NCBI RefSeq assembly: GCF_028640845.1
Contig: NC_080540.1
Span: 282,118,524-282,182,523, forward strand
Direction of reading: 5' to 3'
Origin: Ahaetulla prasina
Taxonomy: Eukaryota; Chordata; Lepidosauria; Squamata; Colubridae
DNA: 64,000 nt
Positions 55,981 to 64,000 of the stretch are shown piece after piece (positions within the stretch are counted from its first letter, which is position 1; each line of letters starts with the position of its first letter). Below the pieces are notes generated by a model that made no database searches, had not been told where the DNA came from, and saw nothing but the letters and a program-made list of their open reading frames with translations. A program made the position numbers and the translations under genes.

Positions 55981-56671
55981 TAGGCTTATAGTATTTACTT
56001 GCCTGTTACCTGACCTGGTCTGCCTCTGACGGCTGATACCCATCTCTTTGAAAGAGCTTTGAACACAAGCAATATTATTGGCAGAGGTTACTGCTTTTTG
56101 TCAGACTGACAAAAGTACTGTCAAGCTTCCATCTCTTTCATACACGTACAAAGTCACACCTACAAATGGTATGAGGATTATGTTGAAATTCTTCAGCACT
56201 GCATTTGTCATTTTACCTCCTTTTGCCCTCTGTCCCATCTGCAGTTGTTGCTTAGAATAAACTTCAGGAATGGTTAGATTGGGGAATAAAAAGAACCCTA
56301 AAACACTCAGAAAACAATGACAAACTACTTCTGTAAGTCGGTCAAGAAAACTGCTTGGAAAAAACTAAGAGACCAAAATGTATCTTTATTTTCTATATCT
56401 TGAAGGCAAGAGATGTTGAGATCAAACCTGAACACCTCTCTGGAAGGCTTAAGTTACATATGATTTTCTTCAGAAGCATCTTCTCTAGCTACTACCTGTC
56501 CATCCTACCTGGTCCAGCAGGGAGAAGATTCTGCTGGTATCCATTGCACAAAAGATAATGAGGGCTGGGACTTGGAAGAGACCTCCTCTATTGCAACACC
56601 TTCATTATGGAACAGCTTGTTTCAACACCCGTATATATCCTGACTCCCTATTCTTTAGGAAAGAATTGAGA
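55981..56671. other. no recognised feature
   Basis: Nothing supported. Confidence 0.4.
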
Positions 56672-56880
56672 GCCAGTTTAGTCTAGTGGTTAAGGAGTTG
56701 GTCTAGCAACCAGAAGACTGTAATTCCACCTTAGGCATGAAACGCGGCTAGATGACTTTGGACCAGTCAATCTCTCTTAGTGGTTGTTGTGGGGAAAATA
56801 AGAGGAATGAATGAATAGTGGTATGTTTCCCTCCTTATATTGTATATGGAAACAAAGGAATAAAAATCTATTAAAATTGA
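56672..56880 (+). mobile_element. tRNA-derived SINE (second copy of the 47436 family)
   Basis: CCAGTTTAGTCTAGTGGTTA head, CTTAGGCATGAAACGCGGCT, GATGACTTTGGACCAGTCAA, GTTGTTGTGGGGAAAATAAG. Confidence 0.75.
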
Positions 56881-57409
56881 TGAAAAGTTCCCTTTTACAA
56901 GGCTTTAGAAAGAAAGTTTTTTAACTAGAAGTTAGCAACTAAGGTATGTTTATTTTGTATTTTTTAGTTAGAATTTTGATGTTACCTAGTTAAATAGGAT
57001 AATTAGGAAGCTACAAATTAACTGCAGTGAGTAAATAATCTACCAGACGAATGTGTCTATTGCTCTGAAAAAGAGCATACTATATAATTTGAGAGGTATT
57101 TGCATGGGTGCTCTTTTTTTTCCACACCATTAATATTTTATATACTACTGCCAAATTAGAAAGGAGCATGAATTCTCAATCTTTCCTTGATATTCTCAAA
57201 TTCTCACATGAATTTTCTAGTTGGAAGTTCAACTTTGTCCAGCTCTTTTCTTCCTGATTTTTTAAGGGAGGTTCCTGCCTTTGAGCGTTCATGCATATCT
57301 TTCTGCATCCCCATGGATTGATTCAAAATATTCCCCAAAAGTTAAAACTTTGGAGAGCTATTGATATTGCAGTGGAATACTAACGGTTTTAAGATTCTAT
57401 GAAGTATAG
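56881..57409. other. no recognised feature
   Basis: Nothing supported. Confidence 0.4.
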
Positions 57410-57608
57410 GATAACAGAATGAGAGTTGGAAGGGACCTTGAAGATCTTTTAGTCCAATCCCTTGCTCAGCTAGGAAACCCTACACCAGACAAATAGTTGC
57501 CTAATCTCTCCTTAAAAGCCTCTTTTTAAAAACACCCCAACCTCTAAAGGCAAGCTGATGCCACTGATTCCACTGATTGTTCTAACTGTCAGGAAATCTC
57601 TCTTTAGT

Positions 57609-58006
57609 TTTTTATTTATTTATTTTTAATTTATTTAGTTTGTCAACTATGTATGAGATAACAGGAATAAGTATAAACATGGATATGAATACAGGAAATG
57701 GGTATGAATAAATGGGGACAGTAAGACAGGGATGGAAAGCACGCTGGCGCGCTTATGCACACCCCCTTACAGACCTCTTAGGAATAGGGTGAGGTCGACA
57801 GTAGACAATCTAAGGTTAAAGTTATGGAGGTTTGAGCACTGGTGGGATTCAGCCAGTTCGCACCAGTTTGGGAGAACCGGTTGTTAACTTTCTGAGCAGT
57901 TTGGCAAACTGATTGTTGGAAGAAATCATTAGGGCAGAGAACTGGTTGTTAAATTACTTGAATCCCACCACTAGGTTTGAGGGTGTAACATCAGAGTCAG
58001 GTAATT
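57609..58006 (-). mobile_element. CR1/L2-superfamily LINE 3' end, itself split by a hAT MITE
   Basis: TTTATTTATTTATTTTTAAT tail, then GCACGCTGGCGCGCTTATGC and CAGACCTCTTAGGAATAGGG; after the MITE TTTGAGGGTGTAACATCAGA. Confidence 0.75.
57837..57973. mobile_element. hAT MITE family A, 137 bp
   Basis: CACTGGTGGGATTC ... GAATCCCACCACTA with perfect duplication GGTTTGAG at 57829-57836 and 57974-57981. Confidence 0.9.
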
Positions 58007-58065
58007 CTAGATTGGATTTCTCCTTAATAAGTTTCCATCCATGGCTTCTTGTCCTGCCTTCAGGT

Positions 58066-58385
58066 CAGGGTAAAATGCTCTTGGTTTGGACCGGATTGGC
58101 TAAACCAGTAGTAATGACAGCAGGTGGTTCAGAGAACTGGTAGCAACAATCCCTGCCCACCTACCTCCCATGCATGCCCACCCAATCGCCCAGTCACCGG
58201 CTTGCTGCTTCTTTTAAAAAATGCTTTTAAAAGGTAAAAAAAAAGGTTCTGATGATCACAACTGAGCTGCCTGATCGTCAGAGCCTTTATTTAACTTTTA
58301 AAAGCATTTTTTTACAACCTATTTGGCCAAATAGGTTGTAAAAAAATGCTTTTAAAAGTAAAAAAAAAGGATTGTGCGCCACAGC
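58066..58385. mobile_element. hAT MITE family B, truncated on the right
   Basis: CAGGGTAAAATGCTCTTGGT, GGTAGCAACAATCCCTGCCC, and inverted AAAATGCTTTTAAAAG segments. No right terminus. Confidence 0.7.
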
Positions 58386-58797
58386 TGATCATCCTCCCAT
58401 TCGTGCACGCTGTTCTACTTACCCCATGCCTCCTTTTGGCATGCACTGTGCGCATGCACGCGCTCACCTCGCATTTGGTATGTGGAATGTGAGAGATCCT
58501 GGAATGGTTGGGATAGGATGAGAGGCAAGGCAATCAGAGCATGATCTCATAAATGGCAACCCAGTCCAGGTGGGGAGAAATTTGGCAACAAGCATTTCAA
58601 ATGATTAAAAGGAATTCCACCCTTAATTAGCTCACAATGGTTATACTGTATGATTTCCAAGTTTCCAAGATTCTGTGTTTATTGCAAGCTTGCATTAAAT
58701 ATATGATATGGAAACCTGGGTATTTCTTGGTCTTGCTAGCTGTGTAAAGCATGAAATGGAGTGGTCTATAAACCCAGATGAAGTAAAGTTAAAGTAA
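58386..58797. other. no recognised feature
   Basis: Nothing supported. Confidence 0.4.
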
Positions 58798-59505
58798 AGG
58801 TAATGTTAAGTACTCAACATTAAGAAAACTAAGATCATGGCATCCGGCTCTCTCAATTCCTGGCAGATAGATGCGGAAGAAATGGAGGTAGTGACAGATT
58901 TTATTTTCCTGGGCTTCGAGATCACCGCAGATAGGGGCTGCAGCCAAGAAATTAAAAGATGCTTACTCCTGAGGAGGAAAGCTATGGCAAATCTAGACAG
59001 TGTACTAAAAAGCAGAGACATCACCCTGCCAACAAAAGTGCGTATAATCAAGGCTATGGTTTTCCCAGTTGCAATGTATGGCTGTGAAAGCTGGACCATA
59101 AGAAAGGCTGAGCACCAAAGAATTGAGGCCTTTGAACTCTGGTGCTGGAGAAGACTCCTGCAAGTCCCTTGGACTGCAAGGCGATCAAACCGGTCAGTCC
59201 TAGAGGAGATCAAACCTGACTGCTCTTTAGAAGGCCAGATCCTGAAGATGAAACTCAAATACTTTGGCCACCTAATGAGAAGGAAGGACTCACTGGAAAA
59301 GAGTCGAATGCTGGGAAAGATGGAGGGCAAAAGAAGTAGGGGACGACAGAGAATGAAGTGGCTGGATGGAGTCACTGAAGCAGTAGGTATGAGTTTAAAT
59401 GGACTCCAGAGGATGGTAGAGGACAGGAAGTCCTGGAGGAACGTTGTCCATGGGGTTGCGATGGGTCGGACATGACTTTGCAACTAACAACAACAAAGTT
59501 AAATA
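58798..59505 (+). mobile_element. BovB (RTE) LINE, 5' truncated
   Basis: The 3' third of ORF2 plus tail GACATGACTTTGCAACTAAC and AACAACAA. AAAGTTAAA-type sequence lies on both sides (58785 and 59497), an imperfect target duplication. Confidence 0.92.
58837..59475 (+). CDS. BovB reverse-transcriptase C-terminal region (open frame)
   Basis: 212 codons without interruption: MASGSLNSWQIDAEEMEVV, DFIFLGFEITADRGCSQEIK, VAMYGCESWTIRKAEHQRIE, FELWCWRRLLQVPWTARRSN, YFGHLMRRKDSLEKSRMLGK, and the end WRNVVHGVAMGRT with a stop at the natural BovB terminus. This is the region after the catalytic RT palm. BovB is known for repeated horizontal transfer between squamates, ruminants and ticks. Lacking its 5' half, this copy is inactive, but the open frame shows little decay. 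Confidence 0.88.
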   Translation: MASGSLNSWQIDAEEMEVVTDFIFLGFEITADRGCSQEIKRCLLLRRKAMANLDSVLKSRDITLPTKVRIIKAMVFPVAMYGCESWTIRKAEHQRIEAFELWCWRRLLQVPWTARRSNRSVLEEIKPDCSLEGQILKMKLKYFGHLMRRKDSLEKSRMLGKMEGKRSRGRQRMKWLDGVTEAVGMSLNGLQRMVEDRKSWRNVVHGVAMGRT

Positions 59506-59664
59506 AAGTAAACTAGTGGTCAATCCATGATACTATAGCCTAGATCTCTGTTTTGCAGTTGAGAAAGCATAAAGGAACTGATAATAAAAGCAAACCATAA
59601 TCAAAAGCAGCCATTCCAAAGCAAAGCATCCATAACAATTGCATTTAAAATCACGCTGTCTTAC
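59506..59664. other. no recognised feature
   Basis: Spacer between BovB and MITE. Confidence 0.4.
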
Positions 59665-60098
59665 AGTTTGTCCTAGACTTATGTTCACAGCTGAGCCCGG
59701 GCTTTTGGTCATAGGTTATAGCGGTCATAAGTCTAGTCATCGCGTGACCAGACTTGATTTTGCAACCGCTTTTATGATGGTCATTAAGCTAATCACGGTC
59801 ATTAAGTGAACCACATAGTCATTAAGTCATGTGGTTGTACGTCTGAATACAGCTTGCCCAATAAGTGGTTTTTGCCTTTTTCTTTTTTTTGCCATAAAAG
59901 GGCAAAAAAAGTCTCAAACGTGGTTTACATGATTGGTGACCATAAATACGAGCTTGTTGCTAAGTGCTTAAAATGCAATCATGTAACCGTGGGGATGGTG
60001 TGGCAATTGTAACTTCAAAGGTGGGTCATAAGTAAGCTTTTTCAAGTCTGTCATAATTTCACACAGTCATTAAGTGACCAGTGCCAAATGGAGGAATT
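59665..60098. mobile_element. TA-target MITE, second subfamily
   Basis: CAGTTTGTCCTAGACTTATG at left; GTCATTAAGTGACCAGTGCC at right. Repeated GGTCATTAAG motifs inside. Confidence 0.65.
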
Positions 60099-61290
60099 CT
60101 TTTACTTAAGAAATCTTATCAGTGATATCTGTGTGTAATTGGAACAGGAGAAGACGTAGTGGTCCCTTCCAAATCTTTTATTCTGTTAGTGTTTTGGACC
60201 TTTGCAATTGATCAGAAGAAGATGGGAGGCTTTTGAAATTTGGATCCAAATCATTGAGATGTGACGTGGAATTGAGCAGAAAGGGCTGGCAGAACTGTGA
60301 ATCTAAACAATTATTGCAGATGACATGCGTGTTTTTCTTAATTGTGTATTATACTTTTACTTCAAATCGCAAGGCAACAGAATTAATGCAGGATCGAATC
60401 ATTGTGCAATATATGTAGATTTACACTAGTTATGCAACCATTGTGGCAAGAATGTGTCTGCTTTATGTCTGCAGATTTGCTAATCATAATAATGCTATTG
60501 TTCAAGGCAACATCAGTAGGGATGAATGGTACAATTGTGAATCTTCAGGAGTGCTGCCATAGTTCTTAATTACATCTTTCAAACAAACAATACCACTAAG
60601 TGTATGATAAATATCAAGAGCCACTTGTTAAGGTTAAAAATCAGTTTCTTTGATTTAAAAAAAAAAGTACTGGTAAATACTTTTTAAGAGGGTAATACCT
60701 TTCCCTTCAAGGTATATTTTGTAAGCAGCATCAAACAGGTGCCTGTATTTTCCTAATCTTTCCCACCATATGAACAATTGGCCAAAATTCCTTTTGCTTC
60801 AGTGGAGCCAAGCTGAGTGCCTTGATGTTGGAATGGATCCCGTTCTCCATCTCATCAGTATTTTTGACTCTAGTACAAACACATGTTTGTTATGTGCAGT
60901 AATTCTATATACGTCTAACGTTGCTTAACTAACTGGAAAATATGGTTTAACTTTAAACTGGAAAATATTATAAATTTTTAATTGCATCAACACAAATGTT
61001 TTGGTCTATATTTTCTGATCACAATAAATCACTTCCTTCCGCCACACATTTTCTGTCCCTCACTTTTGGGAAAGGTATCTTCAGAAAATGCATTGTGACT
61101 ATGAAAGCTGACATAATACCTAAGAGGTTTAATATTATGCTTAATATTAATAACTAACAACATTATTTGTGAATAGTTGCTTTAAGCATACTATGATGGT
61201 CATTACAAGTTATACTCAAGCTGCCTTTTAAAATTCATTGTGCTGTTTGGAAATGAAGGACTATTTTGATGATTTTTTCCCCTTGTTTGT
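60099..61290. other. 1.2 kb without recognised feature
   Basis: Nothing supported. Confidence 0.4.
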
Positions 61291-61690
61291 ATAGAAGTAC
61301 TCCTTGATTTATGACCATAATTGAGCCATTCAACCATGATGATCAATGAGTTCTGGCAGTGGTCAATAAACAAATATGGGAATTTTTAAGCAAATGCCAT
61401 GGTCATTAAGTGAACCCATTGTTCGCTATGAGGCATTTTTTTTTGTCAGAAACTGGAAGTAAGCGCCAGTTTCTAGCAAAAATATCATAAATCGTGGTCA
61501 TGTGGCTGTGGGATGCTATAAATGGCTGTTATGGTGGGCTGGTTGCCAAGAAACCAAAATGTGGTCATGTGACCATGGGGGCGGCAGACATCAGAACTTC
61601 GAATCTGAGTTGTAAGTGCTTTTTCAGGGTCTGTCATAACTTTAAATGGTCATTAAACAACTGGTTGTAATCCAAGGACTACTTGTAATC
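61291..61690. mobile_element. TA-target MITE, second subfamily
   Basis: AGTACTCCTTGATTTATGAC ... GGTTGTAATCCAAGGACTAC; GTCATTAAGTGAACCC and GGTCATGTGACCATGGG inside. Confidence 0.7.
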
Positions 61691-62882
61691 TGATTCCTAA
61701 ATATGTTAGAACTTTCAACTCCCAGATTTCCTAGCCAGCATAATCAAAAGTAGGTACTGAAGTTCCAATGGTTTCTTTTTCAACAACCAGCATTAGTGAA
61801 GGATTAAATAAATAAGGGTAAAACAACTGAAATTAAATTTAGAAAAGTTAAAGCAGCCTTGATCAGCAAGGTCTTGGTATAATCAAGAACATTTTAACAG
61901 TTGTAATCTCAGTTATATTCCTTTATTTCCCTTTCCCTCAAATATTTTGGAGCAGATCCTTAAAAATTTAACAGACATTTTCTGTCTATGTTGTCTTACT
62001 GCCATTCAAAATCTGTGAGGCTTTATTTCCTGATAGAGTAAAGAAAAAATATTTGTTATAAATTTTTAGTGGACTTCTCAAATCCAGAGAGGCATGAAAG
62101 AAAATTTTGAAATGGTTTCTTATGTTGCAAACTAATCCAAACTATTTCCACAGGGGGAAATATGTAAATGGTACAATGCTACAACCATTCCAGGAAAAAA
62201 AAATAGTTGTGGTTCAGCCGAAATACTGAGATGGTGGGAAGTAAAACACGTTTTTTTGTATTGCAGAACTCTGTCTGGGGTGGACAAAAACCGGAGGGGG
62301 GGGGAAGTTTATCCATCTGACATTTGGCATCTAGCTTATTTTATGTCTTACTGTCATGTGAAAAATAAGGAGACCCTCTTGTATTTGACCAAATAGTCAT
62401 CAGAACCAGAAAACTGCTTTCCACATGGCCAGCCCTAAATTTTTACAGAGCTCACATTAATCACTTTCTTCTCTCTTGTTCTCTCCAGCAGGTGGTCTTT
62501 CATAACATGCTATGCCTGGAGATTTCAAGTAGCTATCTCCCTCAACTTACTTTATTTATAGAACTGACACGGCTGTCCATCTCAATTCAGTGATGCTGGG
62601 TGGCTAACAACACAAAAAAACATTAAAAATTATTGTATACTGTGTTTACTTTACAATAAAGCAATAATACAATGCAACTGTGGTTTGTAATATATTACAT
62701 ACCTCACAGTTCATGACAACGTGTAATGGATTCAGCTAATATCTTGGCCTCAGTGCTTGAAAGAAAAGCCAGTTCTTCAAGGCCTTTGGAAAGGCTAATA
62801 GTATTAGGGCCAACCAAATATCAAGGGAAATGTTGTTCCATTGGCCAGGAGTTCCAATAGAGAAAACATGTTTCCTATAGAT
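61691..62882. other. 1.2 kb without recognised feature
   Basis: Nothing supported. Confidence 0.4.
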
Positions 62883-63065
62883 CAGGGGTCCCCAAACCCT
62901 GGTCCATGGCTCATTGGGGACCAGGTCATACAAGCAACATGCGTGCATGCAAAACTCTATTTGTGCCAGCCGCGTGTGTGCACGTAAAACCATCCTCTCC
63001 CCACCACAGCGGCTGCCACCACTGCTGATCCACGAAGCCAGAAAGGTTGTGGGCCATTGCTACAG
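62883..63065. mobile_element. hAT-type element (family F relative)
   Basis: CAGGGGTCCCCAAACCCTGG at left and AGGTTGTGGGCCATTGCTAC near the right. The exact right end and target duplication are not clear. Confidence 0.55.
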
Positions 63066-63211
63066 AAGACAATATTTCACAGAAGAGGCCTAGAGGATAC
63101 CTATTTTGCATGGTGGAATGGACAGAAGCAATTGGCGACAGGAAATTCCACAAACAGTCTAGGCCTTTGCCATGCAAGGCTTAAAGATGATAACCAACAC
63201 CTTTAATTGAA

Positions 63212-63237
63212 CAACAACAACAACAACAACAACAACA
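63212..63237. repeat. (CAA)n microsatellite
   Basis: Eight CAA units, possibly a relic of a BovB-type tail. Confidence 0.9.
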
Positions 63238-63359
63238 TTTTAGAAGCTGATAAAGCTTATGAATCAGTGATATGCTTTGGTGGGTCCAAAATGGCACATG
63301 CCACTTCAATCTGAGCCAGTTGCAGTTTGTAAATGGTCCTGAAGACTAATCCCATATAG

Positions 63360-63477
63360 CAGGGGTCTCCAATCTTGGTCCCTTTAAGACTTGTGGACTT
63401 CAACTCCCAAAGCTGGCTGAGGGACTCTGGGAGTTGAAGTCTACAAGTCTTAAAGGGACCAAGGTTGGAGACCCCTG
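63360..63477. mobile_element. hAT foldback MITE (family C)
   Basis: CAGGGGTCTCCAATC ... GGTTGGAGACCCCTG, 118 bp. Perfect 8-bp duplication CCATATAG at 63352-63359 and 63478-63485. Confidence 0.93.
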
Positions 63478-63485
63478 CCATATAG

Positions 63486-63492
63486 AACACAT

Positions 63493-63544
<52 letters not shown>

Positions 63545-63730
63545 TTTTGTCATAACAATATACACAAGCATAACAAGCATAACACAAAAGATTATATAAT
63601 ATATAAACATATATATGAGGAGAAACAAGGTAGTATAAGCATATATATATATAGGGGAAGAAACAATAGGACAGGAACGGTAGGCACATTTGTGCTCTTA
63701 TGCACGCCCCTTAGAGTCCTCTTAGGAATT
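63486..63730 (-). mobile_element. CR1/L2-superfamily LINE 3' end (uninterrupted reference copy)
   Basis: (TTTA)n at 63490-63543, TTTTGTCATAACAATATACA, a short TATATATATATA at 63643-63654, then GGGGAAGAAACAATAGGACA and GCACGCCCCTTAGAGTCCTC. It shows what the split copy at 3.1-6.8 kb looked like before the PLE arrived. Confidence 0.88.
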
Positions 63731-64000
63731 GTACAGTCCAGACAGGAAGTGACTAAAACATGAGTGATTTTGACCAGAACTTCCCAACCTAAGAATGGTA
63801 AATTGGTAAAACTACTGAATTTGTACAAAGGTCCTTTTATAACCACAACTACCCAAGTGGTCCTTGAGGAGGAACCATGAAGCCAAAGGGATGCTAAAGA
63901 TTTGTGTGTCCTTTTTAAATGAATCCTTAAAATCTAGTCTCTTCCCAGGTCTTGGATCTGAGTGGGTGATAGAGCTCTTTTGTGATGTTTTGGTGTTTTA
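63731..64000. other. no recognised feature
   Basis: Nothing supported to the window end. Confidence 0.4.

Larger units (their letters stand above)
57410..58065 (-). mobile_element. CR1 LINE 3' part, split by a CR1/L2-superfamily LINE
   Basis: 57410-57608 is the CR1 3' end; CR1 resumes at about 58007 with TTCTCCTTAATAAGTTTCCA and GCTTCTTGTCCTGCCTTCAG. Confidence 0.8.

Overview
The window is vertebrate nuclear DNA, most likely from a squamate reptile and probably a snake. The clues are BovB (RTE) LINE copies ending in AACAACAA tails, SINEs with ACCTTT-type tails, CR1 tails running into (ATTCT)n / (AATAG)n microsatellites (a pattern reported for snakes), many short hAT and TA-target MITEs, a Penelope-like (PLE) array, and fragments of L1, L2, CR1 and a LINE with a restriction-like endonuclease. 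Nothing bacterial or plasmid-like is present.

Only one host gene is recognisable: the 5' end of CCBE1 on the + strand. Exon 1 (coding 23576-23736) holds the start codon and signal peptide. Intron 1 is 175 bp. Exon 2 is 23912-23992. Both exons sit in a CpG-rich island of about 1.8 kb (roughly 22490-24330). Exon 3 was not found, so everything from 23993 to the end is read as intron 2, at least 40 kb long. Positions 1 to about 22.5 kb are upstream intergenic DNA.

Layout. 0-3.1 kb: hAT MITE and several SINEs. 3.1-6.8 kb: a 3' LINE tail split by a PLE cluster of three tandem minus-strand units facing one inverted plus-strand copy, with GIY-YIG endonuclease coding and hammerhead-ribozyme-like motifs. 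6.9-22.4 kb: MITEs, a 5'-truncated L1 with perfect target-site duplication, CR1, a solo LTR, SINEs and an L2/LINE mosaic. 22.5-24.3 kb: CCBE1 promoter region and exons 1-2. 24.5-39 kb: BovB, CR1, foldback elements, a second solo LTR and hAT elements nested in hAT elements. 39.4-41.1 kb: an internally deleted Tc1 element. 43.3-45.3 kb: L2 and endonuclease-LINE fragments with long TTA/TTC microsatellites. 46-54 kb: sparse repeats, CR1/RTE/hAT nesting and a MITE with a 42-bp minisatellite. 55 kb: a hAT element carrying a decayed coding segment that resembles part of centrobin. 57-64 kb: four-layer repeat nesting, a BovB copy with an open 3' reading frame, and more MITEs.

CCBE1 is a secreted lymphangiogenic factor (it helps ADAMTS3 activate VEGF-C). 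The other features are mobile elements at various stages of decay and do not form a pathway. Many insertion boundaries are set by target-site duplications read directly from the sequence. Family names are from memory and were not checked against a repeat library.
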